From NCBI GenBank assembly GCA_963691705.1, contig OY829539.1, positions 6,450,501 to 6,514,500 of the forward strand: 64,000 bases of DNA, given 5' to 3'. The notes beneath the pieces are model-generated. The model ran no database searches and was not told the DNA's origin. It saw only the letters and a list, made by a program, of their open reading frames with translations. Made by a program: the position numbers and the translations under genes. This DNA comes from Viola odorata. Lineage: Eukaryota; Streptophyta; Magnoliopsida; Malpighiales; Violaceae. Shown piece by piece: positions 22,393 to 35,000 of this stretch (position 1 is the stretch's first letter; the number at the start of each line of letters is the position of its first letter).

Positions 22393-23852
22393 TGATTGCG
22401 TATCGAGGGCATCAAATTTAGTTGTATAAAATATACGAAATGAGGGGTAGGAATACAACTTATCACTCGTCCACAAGGAACTTGTAAATTGTGGTAAGAA
22501 GATCGTCCACAGAGATCTTTCAGGAAATTATAGTTTTGACTCGACTTCCTCGTCACTGGAGTTGAGGGGTTTTATTTTTGCAATTAAGATAAACAAAGCG
22601 TAAAAGAGAACTAGCAATAATTAAATAAAAAGGGTGCAATCTTAGGCAGAAGGAAATCTTAGCTAAGATTGCAGGATTAGGTTGGTTGTGAACTATCGTG
22701 AGGTGAACTCCTGGTAAGGGCAAATTCGTGAGCGCATTCCTTGTTTAATCGATCATTGACCTTAGATTTTCTCCTTCTTTCTCATAACTCTGCTATAGAT
22801 TGGGAGGAACCCCTTTCCAATCCTACTTTCCTCCTATTCAAATCACTTGGAGGGAACCCCCTTTCCTAGTGATCCTCGTCAATGGACACCTTGCTGGTTA
22901 AAGGGTTTATCCAATTGGTTGCTGGCTTGAGGCACATGCGTTTTCTCAATGGCATAGGGAAAGACAGAGTCTAGGCCAAGCTACTCCCAACTCAGAGCCC
23001 TAGATTGTTAGTCTGGTTAGGCCTATATCGATTCAAGTTCACTAACCTCTGTGAGGCTAGCTGCCTACTTGCGTCACTCCGGTTTTGCTCGTCCCCTTTG
23101 TGACTAGCTATAAATTCGTCGTCTTGCCTAAGATTGATCAAGTCTTAGCCTAGACGTGAATCGGTTTGTTAAAATAGAACTTGAATTAATTACGAATGAG
23201 AGGATAATAAGAACAATCGGTCTCACGAATAACAAGTACGCTCACTCAACCCCTACTAAGAATTTGGTGTTTAGCTACTAGACATAATAATTAAAGAAGA
23301 GAAGAAATAATTAATGAACATGAAATAGAATTGAAAATGCGATATTCCAAAGAATTCGCAGCAAAGTGTTTACAAAATAGAAGTTGGGAGAAGGAAGATC
23401 TCATAATTGACAGCCTTCCCTAACCTTTAACAAGGTTAGAGTCCCCGCCCATCACGTTCCTTTCCAATTTCCAAACTCCAAAATAATAGGAGATAACACT
23501 AAATCTCCAAAATATTCAAATTCGAAATAAACTAAAGATAAGTACTAATCAAATTGTTTTTGTTCAAATCAGATTACATCCGAGAGTCCATCCAAGGGAC
23601 GTAACAACCAGCTGGCTTCTTGATCCGAACTCGTCTTCCTTGAATCCATGACCAGCATGCCTCTATCTCTGCAATCTTGGCTAAGCCTGCGGCCAATATT
23701 GCCACTTTGTCGCTCAAGGCATCCGTTTCCTTCATTTCCTCTCTTGCCCAAGACTTCCTCCAAAAGAAACCAAATTGACGTGAAAGAGATTGTTTTTACC
23801 CTAAACAAAGTAGTTTAAGATGGTAAAAACACATGGAAATAAACGTTAATCA
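22393..23852 (-). repeat. 3' LTR of element M, ~1,460 bp
   Basis: On the minus strand it begins TGATTAACGTTT after the purine-rich GTGTGGTGAGGTT and ends ATACGCAATCA, giving TGATT...AATCA ends. Its 3' part (CTGTGGACGATCTTCTTACC) aligns with the matching part of the LTR piece at 29814. No gene is present. Confidence 0.75.
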
Positions 23853-25022
23853 AACCTCACCACACTTGAACAATGCTTGCCCCCAAGCATACTGGACTCT
23901 TAACTAAGAAAAGGAAAAGACAGACTCAAAATAGAGGAAACACACATTGGCAAATTTCTGGACAGACTGCCCTTAACCGGTTCCTTTACACCTTCATACC
24001 TATGACAGTCCGCATACTTCTCAATGGATCCCAATCCTTATGAACAAGGTCTATTCAACACCCCAAACATCCAAATTTCACATGACCATAACATCTTTGC
24101 ATTCCACAACAGACTCAACAAGACAAGACATCCTCCTACTTGGGTATTCTCCTCTTAATTCAACTGCTCAACATCATCATTCAATTACCTTGTCCGAAAA
24201 TTTTCTATGCTAGTATTGCTACAAGTTTCTTGAATATTAATGCTTAATGAGGCAGAAATATCAAGACAAATACAAATCCCCCCTTTTTTTTCATTGCTCT
24301 GCTGAAAGTTTCTTGAATATTTCCACTTAGTGAGGCAGAAATATCAAGACATTTTACTTCATCAAATTTTTTTTTTAAGAGCATGCAATTATTGGGCATA
24401 AAAGTAGTTCTCTGCATTAGAGCAATTTAGCACGACACAAGGCAATAAACTCCGTTATCCACTAGCAGTTTTCCTTAAGAGGATATTAAAAATATTTGGT
24501 GGAAGCTTGCCTATTTGTTAAGTCTGTTACACAATGCTAGACCTCATAATCATGTACAATATGGATGCTTAATGGATACCAGGACCCGTACCCTTTTCTG
24601 GTGTTGAATATGTTAACCCATTGACTTACCCTGATCAAAAGTTACGGGGTTACAAGGTGAAGGATGCTAAAGGTTAAGGTTAAGACATTAGGGAAAAAGG
24701 TCTTAAGCATAGTCCAAATTTTTTCCGACACTCACATAAAACGCATAACACACATGCCTAAAACACACATAAAAATAGAGAAAATCATGCATCAGACTCT
24801 ATCTAGACAATCTAGGCCAACTACCATAGCCAAGATTCACAAAAAATTTCATGCAACTAAAGAAAGTCATACAAAAGCACGTCAAAGACATGTATATACA
24901 GACACATTACCTAAAAACACCCTCACCATACTTAAAGGACACATTGTCCTCAATGTGTAAATGAGAGTAAAAAGACACAATACTAGAAAAAGAAAAGAAA
25001 GATAGACACGACCTGGGGGCTT
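23853..25022 (-). other. Untranslated region of element M between ORF1-like gene and LTR
   Basis: There is no supported gene. A ~50-base segment containing GAGGCAGAAATATCAAGACA occurs twice (about 24222-24272 and 24305-24353). The purine-rich PPT region lies at the left edge next to the LTR. Confidence 0.55.
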
Positions 25023-27125
25023 TTACTGAGTTGCTGGAGGTGGAGGTGGAGGTGAAGGTGGTTGGTTTGGATCTGGCACAGATGGTACAGAACCATCTCC
25101 TTCTTCAGAGGAGTCACTGGAATCACTGCTGCTGCTGAAATGGTCATCCACCTTGTCTCGTATACGCGCAAAAACTTTATCCATGACTTGGATAAATTTG
25201 AAGGAAACATCTAAGTGGGCCTGGATTCGTTGGAACTTGACCTCCTGCTGCTCCAAAAACTTGTTGAGCTGCTCCTGCTGAGTTTTTTCAATGCTCTAGA
25301 ATAGAGCCTGCTACTGGTCTACAACCTGCTACAGCTGCTTTTGAGCAGACTCTTGGAATTCATGGAATAGCTGCTGGTTGTCAGTGAAGACTATGAGCTG
25401 CTCATTAATAAGTTTCAGGAGGTGGCCAGCCAATTCCGGAAGCAATGGGTGGTCTGGATCTAAGTCGCATTGGGTTGTCATTGGCTTTTTGGCATCTTGC
25501 CCAAGATTGGGCTCTTTGTCTGCATCATCAAGCTGGATTGGCCGCATCTTGAAATTGCCATTGATCCGCTTGCCATAGAGGTGATCTGCTACTTGTGTGA
25601 AACCTGTATTAAAATAAAGAAAGCCTTTTTCCTCGTGGAAATGACCCATATGGTCAAAAGCCCTAAGATCCATGATCTTAATGGCACAAGATTTATGCAT
25701 ATTTAAAGTAGACAAGTCAATACCCCTAGCAGTTGTAGTGATATGGGAAATAAGAGTGCCTAGGATCAGTTTAGGGATTGCATCGCATGCCTTGATTTGT
25801 ATAACAATCCAGTAGCCTAAATTTACTCTCTTCTTATGCAACATGCACCATAGTAAAAAGGTTTCAAGCTTAGAAATATTGCCCGAGATAGTTGTCTTGC
25901 CAGAGAGATTAATAGAGAGGATCCTTTGGAGAATCCTCAAGATAGGATCTCGGATCTGGTGAGCCTTAGCATTCTTATCGAGTTTCCCATTAGGGTCACC
26001 AATTAACTCTCCATAGGCTACTGTCTTATCCCAATCAGGGGGATAATCAGTCAGGGAATTCCTATACTCATCAGAATTAAGTCATTCTTTAGTCACAAAT
26101 CCAAGCAAGAGATTAAATTCATTAATAGACAAGTGAGACCACATATCAAGCAATCAAAAATTCACGACATCAGACGCGTCAAGATCAGGATTGGCTCTAC
26201 CATTAGCATACAACCTATCCTGATCTAGCCAGAAAAACGCATGAAATTCCAAACACAACTCAGCATAAGTAGGCAAATCAAGGTACATAAAACATTCCCA
26301 CCCAAGATTTATTATGTACTGCCTAATCCTGGTACCCACACCCAAAGCATCAAGAAACAAGAAATCAAGAATTGCAAACTGAGTAATTTCGCAAGCATGC
26401 TTCTCAAGTAATCTAATCTTAAAGATAGGGGTATCAGGCCTCAAACAACTATTCAATGAGTTTAAGGGGGGTAGGAATACCTTGGCAGTCTTGGCCGCAG
26501 GCTTGGCCAAGACTGCAGCTGCATCAGCGTCTGAGTCATCGTCAATATCAACTTCCTCAACTTTCTTCTTCCCTTTCGCAGCCTCAGAACGTGTCCTCTT
26601 GGCTGGGGCTGCTTCATCACCTGCTTCTATTTTTCTCTTCCCTAATCTCTTCCCTTTGGCCGAACCCTTTTCGCATTGTGGTTCAGAATCAGCTCCCTTC
26701 TTCCCAGCCTTTTTGCGAGCCACTTGTTTGGCTCTAGTAGTGGGTTGCTCTTTCTCATCGGAATCAGTCTCTGATACCACTTCCACTTCCAGGCTACCCT
26801 CTTTACTAACCCTAGATTGGGTTTTTGGCTCTTCGGTGAGGAGAATCTTCCTCTTGGTCGGGAGGGTACCTTGAGGAGACCCAGAGGTCTGTACTAGAGG
26901 AGGAGTGGATGAAACTTGCTTTGAATGTTGGCTTGGTGAACCAGAGGGGGCTGCATCCATGGACATGATCATTCTCGCTATACTGAGTACTTCGTTAAGA
27001 TTCTGGGGCAGATCTTTCTCTGGATTTGAGAGAGAGGGAGATCGCGAAGGGATGGGAGATTCTTTCTTTTTCGGAGGAGATTTTGGTGTGGCTGATTTCT
27101 TGGAGGATTTCTTGGATTTTCCCAT
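25023..27125 (-). pseudogene. ATHILA ORF1-like protein gene of element M
   Basis: A single frame of about 700 codons starts at ATG 27125 and is interrupted by five in-frame nonsense codons, including those at 26154-26156 and 25329-25331. The N-terminal ~200 residues are Ser/Lys-rich (MGKSKKSSKKSATPK) with possible nuclear-targeting clusters such as KGKRLGKRK. A globular part follows (FLDALGVGTRIRQYIINLGW, then CFMYLDLPTYAELCLEF), which resembles the Athila ORF1 family. The C-terminus ends in Ser-Asp and Pro runs. In Athila elements this position is sometimes called env-like; no membrane segment or signal peptide is visible here. Confidence 0.75.
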
Positions 27126-27550
27126 GTTTATTGAGGATTGATCGTGGAGTGAAAGTAGGAGAGTGGAGTAGTTTTAGCTGAGGATGTTTTGAGAGATATT
27201 CGGGTGATTGAGAAATTTTAGGGATTTGAGGTTTTAGTGGGAGGTAAGGAGTCTAAATCATCATAATCTTTAATTAATTAAAATTTGAATTGTTAATTTC
27301 CAAATTAGAATTAATTTCAAAATCATAACCGTTACCCCTAGATCAAAACGACTTAGCCAAGTTTCCTCACCACACTTAAATCCTCGCAACCCTCCAGAAA
27401 ACTCCAAGAAATTCCTGAAAGAGAAATCAGTAAGTGATTCTGGAATAATTTTGAACAAACAATTTATTCACAAGAATAAAAAACAAATAGCATGGGTTGC
27501 CTCCCATGTAGCGCCCTAGTTATAGTCCTAGGCGTGACTTTGCTTTTCTT

Positions 27551-29813
27551 TCAATGAATCTCAGGTGGGGCCTCAATCGCCCGGTTTTCCTTAAATGTTG
27601 GAAATCCCTCTAGAAATGGTTTGAGCCGCTGTCCATTGACCTTGAACACTATTCCTGTCTTTTCATTCTTAATGTCCACTGCACCATGAGGGTAGATATT
27701 AGTGATAACATATGGACCTTCCCATTTAGTCTTAAGCTTACTAGGAAAGAGCTTAAATCTAGAGTTGTATAGAAGCACTTTTCCCCCAAGTTGGAGATTC
27801 TTCTCAACAATCTTGCTGTCATGGTATGTCTTCATCCTGATCTTAGCTAAGAGCTGGTTATTGTATGCTTAATTCCTTAGTTCTTCCATCTCGTGGATTT
27901 GAAGTTTCCTTTCCTCACCTGCCTAGTCGTACCTTAGATTGCATTTCCGAATTGCCCAATAAGCTCAATGCTGCATACCTACTGGCAGGTGGCATGCTTT
28001 CCTGTACACCAATTTGTACGGAGTCATTCCTATGGGAGATTTATAGGCAGTCCTGTATGCCCACAACGCATCATCCAGCCTTTGGCTCCAATCTCGCCGA
28101 TCTAAGCCAACTGTCTTAGCTAAGATCGACTTGACTTTTTTGTTTGATACCTCCGCTTGGCCATTTGACTGGGGATGGTAAGCAGTGGAGACTCTATGGG
28201 TTACACCATATTTCCTGAAAAGTGAAACAATAATACTATTGAAAAATGTGTCCCATGGTCGCTAATGATCCCCCTAGGCACACCAAATCTGTTCAAAATG
28301 TTAGATTTCAAAAATGAAATAATAGTTTTAGCATCATTGGTCCTAGTTGCTTTCGCTTCTATCCACTTAGACACGTAATCCACAGCAAGCAATATATATT
28401 GTTTTCCATTTGACATAGGAAAAGGCCCTATAAAATCAATACCCCATAAATCAAAAATCTCACAATTTAATATAACATTCATGGGCATTTGATTTTTAGA
28501 ACTTATGTTTCCTATCTTTTGGCATTCAGGACATGTCTTACAAAATCTATGGCTATCATGAAATAGAGTTGGCCAATAAAATCCCGACTCAAGGACTTTT
28601 AAGGCTGTCCTCTTTGCTCCAAAATGTCCACCACATGCATAAGAATGACAAAATCTTAAGACATACGGAATCTCACTTTCAGGAATACATCTCCTAATCA
28701 ATTGATCAGATCCAATTTTCCATAGATAGGGGTCATCCCAAACGAAATACCTGCTGTCATGCTTAATCTTTACCTTTTCTTGAGCTGTTAAGTCTCCATG
28801 ATACTTACCTGTGGCTAAGAAATTGACGAGGTCAGTGAACCATGGTCTTATTGCCTGGATAGGAAATAGGTGTTCGTCCGGAAAATTATCTCGGATAGGT
28901 TCCAGATCGCCTTTCACAAGGCATATGCTCAGGTGGGCCGCGACTAAATTTTCCTTTCCTGCTTTGTCCTTAATCTCCAGATTATATTCCTGCATAAGTA
29001 AAATCCAGCGGATCAGTCTTGGCTTAGATTCTGATTTGGTCAGGAGATACCTCAAGGCCGCATGGTCAGAAAAGACTATGACTTTTGTTCCCAAAAAATA
29101 CGATCTGAATTTATCCAATGCAAAGATTATTGCAAACAATTCCTTTTCGGTTGTGGTATAGTTCTTTTGTGCCTCCTCAAGCATCTTAGAGGCGTAGTAG
29201 ATCACGTGTGGATCTCTACCATTTTTCTGCCCTAGAATTGCACCAACGGCTGAGTTGCTGGCGTCACACATCAACTCGAATGGAAGGCTCCAATCTGGTG
29301 CTTGGATGAATGGGCCTGTTGTGAGTTTTTCCTTAATCTTGTCAAATGCCACTTGGCAAGCTTCATTAAAATTGAAGTCCACTTCTTTTTGTAACTGCTT
29401 ACACATTGGCTCCACTATCTTTGAAAAATCTTTAATAAACCAGCGGTAAAATCTCACGTGGCCAAGAAAGCTTCTAACCTCACGCACGCATGAGGGGTAA
29501 GGAAAACTCTTTATAACATCAATCTTAGCATGGTCAACTTCTATGCCTTTCTTAGAAACTACATGGCCTAAGATAACACCTTGTTCTACCATAAAATGAC
29601 ATTTTTCAAAGTTTAACACAAGATTAGTGGTCACACATCTTTTCAAAACATTTTTCAGGTTAGATAAGCATTGATCAAAATTATCACCATAGACGGTGAA
29701 GTCATCCATGAACACTTCAATACCTTTTTCCAGATAGTCTGAAAAGATACTAACCATACACCTTTGAAAGGTGGCTGGTGCGTTGCACAATCCGAATGGC
29801 ATCCTCCTATACG
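27551..29813 (-). pseudogene. pol of element M: partial RT, RNase H and integrase
   Basis: A frame from 29802 to 28201 carries RT ([20 protein letters not shown]), RNase H ([25 protein letters not shown]) and integrase up to [11 protein letters not shown] frameshift near 28230 moves the rest of the integrase into another frame, which has further stops and ends at 27551 with a KVLLYNSRFKLFPSKLKTKW-type C-terminal part. The RT start is missing: sequence before RRMPFGL is replaced by an LTR at 29814. It cannot encode a working polyprotein. Confidence 0.9.
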
Positions 29814-30077
29814 TGATGTGTGCTTGTCGAGGGCCCGATCAAACAATTACAACTTATCACATGCAACAAAAAGGATTGAAAACAGTGGTAAGAGGTTCGA
29901 TCCACGGAGACTAGGGCAAGACACTAACTTTCATGCATGACAAAGACAAACAGACCGAAAACAGTAATACAAAAAGGGGTGGGTTTATGTTGATCAATGG
30001 AATTAATCAACGTAGATTCGGGAGCTAACAAGACAAATAATTAAAGTGTTAAGATTTTATTTCTTATACGATCGGGA
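29814..30077 (-). repeat. 3' end of an Athila-like LTR, truncated
   Basis: On the minus strand the piece ends CTCGACAAGCACACATCA, similar to the end of element M's LTR (CTCGATACGCAATCA). It also shares TTGTTAGCTCCC and CGTTGATTAATT with the plus-strand Athila LTR at 30402-32035. It joins the RT of M without any PBS, so it is an inserted LTR cut on its other side. Confidence 0.7.
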
Positions 30078-30401
30078 TGATGACTTCTGTTGGGCGGAGT
30101 TGCTGTAGTTGCCGTCGAACTCACCTGCAAGGCGCCAGAGGGGGGGGCTCCGGCGTAGACACTCCGATGCTTAAGTCAGTAAGTGGTTCAGAAATGACAT
30201 AGGTTCTAGTAAGCAATTTTCGGCCTTACCTTTTGTTTTAAACTGAGGGGGTATTTATAAGTCGTTGGGGGCGATACCTGAATAAAGAGGTGATATCCCG
30301 CGAATAACGATCTCTCGGGAAGACGTCGCAGGCGATACCTTATGGTGACTTTAGGGGCGATACCTTATGGTGACGTCAGGGGCGATACTTCGGAAGAGGG
30401 T
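30078..30401 (-). repeat. Truncated Tat-type LTR
   Basis: It shares CACTCCGATGCTTAAGTCAG, a nearby CACCTGCAAGGCGCCAGAGG segment and GGTATTTATA with the two Tat LTRs at 42594 and 54514, in the same orientation. A TATA box (minus strand, about 30250-30260) is kept. It is cut at 30402 by the start of the plus-strand Athila LTR. Confidence 0.65.
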
Positions 30402-32035
30402 TGATAGCACGTTTCATGCTCCAGGTTTTACCCTCCTTTCTAGCCCTTTCGGGGGCTCGATGTTGCTATTTGACCCTCATTTCAGTCTTATTTGCAGATT
30501 AGCATCAAGGAAGGGAAAAGGCCGAAAAGAAGCTATTTTAGAGCATTTCTGAGGAATTCCATTTTCCAGGCCTAGAAGAAAGAGCGTTGTCAAGACCTCG
30601 ACGCGAACCAGACCAGTGCGCTGTCTCAGGGCCTCGACAGTTCTGAGCCTTATTTCAAAGAGCATCTTCTGAGATCCGCACGGAATCCCAGGCGCTTCCA
30701 GAAGATACCAGACGTGCCAGGAATCCTAGAATATTCCTTTTGCAAGGACGTGTGCTGTCGCGCCCTCATTGATCCTTCCTCTCCCCTTAGCTGTTTTTGT
30801 CTCCTAGCTAGGCTTAGGCTATATAAGCATAGTTTTAGGGTTTTGTAAGGACGACTGTTCCAAGGGATAATTTCTTACATTAATTTCAGTGCTTATTTTC
30901 TAGGGATCATCTCCTCTTCCAAGAGCAGCCATTGTCAACAACTTTCCTCTTTGATTATTAATTAATCTATCGGTTTACTCTACTCCCTTTTTACTTTCCT
31001 TGTTTTATCATTGTATGATTATATATACCTACTGTTTATACTATAGTATGAGTAGCTAAATACCCCTTTCTGGGTGAAGGGTGTTCCACGGGTTGTAGGG
31101 TTCGGTTAAGAGGTCTAATGCATGCTTAACATATTCTCTTGTGACACATGACTGTTTATCGATTTCATTACATGCTTGTCTAGAAATGTTAAGAGCTTGA
31201 TCATCTTTTAGTATTTCTGCATGAGTAACGTCATATTCCAGGGTTATAACTGACGCGAAGCCCTGGAGTTAGAGCAGGCACCTAGGGGAGGCAGCGCGAG
31301 AGGCCTCACCTAGGGGTAAACAGTTATCTAGGGTATGCGATACGAGTCTGACAAGCTGAGCTATCGTGCCCTAGATCTGTCTTACCTCTCCTTCATGGGC
31401 GTTCTGAATTTAGCTTCCCTACTTCGAGCCGTGACAGGCCGGACGGTCAAGGCTACCTTTTGATGACAAGGAAGGTAGCTGGGAGGATGGATGAACGTCA
31501 AGGTCACCTCATATGTGGAAACGGGGGGTGACTTTTATCTACGAAGGTAAGCAAGGGATGCGGTGTGGAAACGCGGTCCCTATAGCAGATCTGCACATGA
31601 GTCTGGAAAACTTCTGCACCAATGACTAGCCGACCTAGAAAACAACCCAAGGGAGCACCTTTCGCTAAGATCTCGTCTCATTTGATTAATATCCTTTCCA
31701 TTACGTTTTCCCGCATTCGATCTGTTTACATCTCTTGCTCTGGATTACACTTTACGTTTCTTGCCCTGGATTACGATTTACTTTCGTGCCCTAGATAAGT
31801 ACTTTCCAATTCTGTTTTGTTAGCTCCCCTACTCTGCGTTGATTAATTTATTAATCAACATAACCCCCCCTGTTATTGTTACTTTGGTTAAATCGTTGTT
31901 GCATATTGCCTTGTCATACTAGTTCACTAGCAAATTAGTCCTTCAATCTCTGTGGTTCGACCCTGACTTGCTCTATACACATTACTTTGTGCATTTAGGC
32001 TCAGGATAAATTTAAGTATATTTGACTGACGATCA
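30402..32035 (+). repeat. Athila 5' LTR, ~1,634 bp
   Basis: It starts TGATAGCACG and ends GACTGACGATCA, six bases before the PBS. It contains no gene. Without the 3' LTR the start is inferred from the TGAT...ATCA ends and likeness to the LTR start of element M. The left flank AGGGT is the candidate TSD. Confidence 0.7.
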
Positions 32036-32040
32036 AATTT

Positions 32041-32058
32041 TGGCGCCGTTGCCGGGGA
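32041..32058 (+). other. Athila primer-binding site (PBS), tRNA-Asp type
   Basis: TGGCGCCGTTGCCGGGGA is complementary to the 3' end expected of plant tRNA-Asp, the usual primer of Athila elements. It lies just after the LTR. Confidence 0.9.
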
Positions 32059-32074
32059 TTGAGCGGTACTGATT

Positions 32075-35000
32075 TTGTTTTGTTTTTCTTATATGACCAG
32101 GAGATCTGCTCCTGATCTACTTCCTCTAGACCTCGAGTTGACCAGAATGGAAAGAGGACTTCGTAAGCAAGCTCAAGGGACTTCTGCTCATCGTAGAGTG
32201 ATCCCTCATCCTGCCCTCAATGGTTCCCCTTCTAATCTGGCCGACCAGGAACATCAGCTTTTCTTAGACCTGACCTTTCTCTATCGTGACCCCGAAAACC
32301 CCATACCAGATCACTTTAATTCTCCAGTAATGGATGACCTAGCCAACAATGACAATCGTAACAACCGTGAAAACCACGAAGATCCACCACCCCCAGACCA
32401 GCAAACCATTGACAATTTCCATGCAACCCCCGATATGGCCAGTAGCTGCATTGACTGGCCCAATGTCCCTAATGACTGGACTCTGAAGTCCGCCGTGCTT
32501 CATCATCTGCCTACTTTTCGAGGGGTAGCCAAGGAAAATGCTCTTCGCCATCTCCAACAGCTCCACTCCATTTGCGAGGCCATGAAACCCGCCAATGTCA
32601 GTATTGAGCAAGCCAAGCTTCGCGCATTCCAGTGGTCTCTCAAAGATGACGCCCTAGATTGGTATTATGACCTTCCTGCAAGATCTATTCGTTCTTGGGC
32701 GGACATGTCAAAAATCTTCACTGAGAAGTATTACCCGATTTCAATCTCAAATACCACTCGCAAGCAACTCGTCTCCATTGTTCAGAAAAAAGAAGAGACT
32801 CTAGCCAGTACTATGAGAGATTTCAGAAAATGCAATCGAGTTGCCCAGCCCACAATCTTACCGAGCACGCTCTAGTTCAATATTTTTGTGAAGGCCTCAA
32901 GGCTCAGGATAAAGCGCTGCTTAACGCAGCCGCCAATGGATCCTTGACTGCTCTAACTCCACGAGCCGTACGAGCAACGATAGAGCTCATGGCCAAGAAC
33001 ACCTCTGACGACCTTGCCAAAAATCCAGGCCAAGATGTCCAAGTAGCTGCCCTTCAGAACCAGATATCTTCTCTTACAGGAATGTTCCAAAACTTCATAA
33101 CAACACAACTCGCACTTGTCAAGGCCTGCCAGATATGCAATTTCGTGGATCACCCCACTGATGCATGTCCTCATATTCTGGAGGAAATACAAGTGAATGC
33201 TGCTGGCCAATTTATTCCAGTCTCTTACACTCAGACTTACAACCAAGGCTGGAAGCAACCAAACCAAGGATGGGTCCCAAACACTCAGCTTTCGGGACCT
33301 AGCCATCAACAGCATCAGAACCCCTATGGAAATCCCCCTCCTAATATGCCAAATTTCAGACCTCGACCCACATTTCATCAGAACCAATATCAATGCCAAC
33401 CTCCTCAGGATCAGACCTTCGTTCATCCTCTAGACTAGAATTTTGTCCAGCCCCCGACTGCTGAAAAGCCTAAGAATCCCGAGCAGCAGAAAGAAATAGA
33501 TGAACTCAAAAAGCAAATGAGTGCCCTGACTGCCACATTGCAAGAGTTAACAAATCATGGCAGACTGCCACCTCAGACAGAAGTAAATCCCAAGCACAAC
33601 GTCTGTGCATTAACTTTGCGAAGTGGCACGACCTTGAAAGCACCTACTTCTCCAGCCCCCGAAGTTGAAAACTCTCCAGAGACCGAGATTCGACCTAAAC
33701 CTAGACCAAAGCTCCCTAAAGTACCCAGATCTGTCGAAGTCATGGAGGATAGAATCCGCTCTCCCAGAGGTTCACCAAGGAACGACCCTAACCCACCTGA
33801 ATTTACACAGGAATACATTCATAAGATTCTCGAGCCCCCGTTCCCTCACAGATTGGTCAAGACCAAGAAAGATAAGGAGGACCGCGATATCTTTGAAATA
33901 TTCAGTAAAGTGGTTGTAAACATCCCTCTTCTCCAGGCCGTGAAAAACGTCCCTCGCTATGCCAAATTTCTGAAGCAATTATGCACGAACAAAAACAAGT
34001 TCGCCGAAGTTAACAAGATCAGCGTAGGGGCCAGCGCGTCTGCACATATCCAGCGTCGGATCCCTCCGAAATGCAAAGACCAGGGTATGTTCATAATCCC
34101 TTGCCGAATCGGAACAGTTGATATTGGCAAGGCCATGTGTGACCTCGGAGCGGGAATCAATGTTATGCCCTTGGTAATCTATCACAGTCTAGGCCTCGAG
34201 CCTCTCATGCCTACAGACCTTGCCATCCAACTTGCTGACCGCTCTATCATCTACCCCGAGGGGATCATCAAGGATGTCTTGGTCCAAGTAGGAGAATTCT
34301 TGTTCCCTGCGGATTTTTATGTGATTGCAATGGAGAACGAGGACTCCACCAAGTCCACAGATGTTCTTCTAGGCCGCCCATTTCTGGCCACAACCCGAGC
34401 AAAAATCGATGTTCATGATGCCACCATCTCCCTCGAATTTGATGGAGAGATCATCAAATTCAATATGCTAGAAGCGATGCGATACCCCTCTGAATTTTCT
34501 AGTGTGAATTATGTTGATATTGTTGCTCCCATTGTAGGGGAAATTGATGATATATATTCTACTGACCCCTTGCAATTTGCCCTTGACAGGAGTCTGACGC
34601 CAGCTCTTCTAGATGTCGTGGCCTCGACACTTCCTATTCCTTCTGAATTACACTCAGTCGTCGCTGCCCTAGAGGAATGCGCTGTTGCTCAGCATGAATC
34701 TCCGAATCAGTCTCCCGAATATCCAGACCATGCTAAGTTATTTCCTTCTATTGATCAGGCTCCAGCCCTAGATCTGAAGCCACTACCTACTCACTTGAAA
34801 TATGCTTATCTAGGCCCCGATAACTCTTTACCTGTCATTATCTCCAACAAGCTCGAAGACCTCGAGGAGTCCAAGCTCATTTCCTTGCTAAGGAACTTCA
34901 GGCAAGCTATAGGATGGACCATTGCGGACATTAAGGGCTTGTCTCCAGCATTATGCACTCATCACATCCACCTAGAAGACGCAAGCAAGACCATTCGCCA

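Larger units (their letters stand above)
22393..29813 (-). mobile_element. Athila-like Ty3 retrotransposon M, 5'-truncated
   Basis: From its 3' end upward, the element has a 3' LTR (22393-23852), an ATHILA ORF1-like gene (25023-27125), and pol from integrase back to RT (27551-29813). RT stops at 29813, where an LTR fragment of another Athila-like element abuts it, so the 5' LTR, gag and protease are missing. The gene order pol then extra ORF then LTR is that of Athila elements. The left flank GTCAC is the candidate TSD. Confidence 0.85.

Noticed and set aside
29900..29930. GGTTCGATCC resembling a tRNA T-loop
   Set aside because: It is part of an LTR also present in related form elsewhere, with no foldable tRNA around it.
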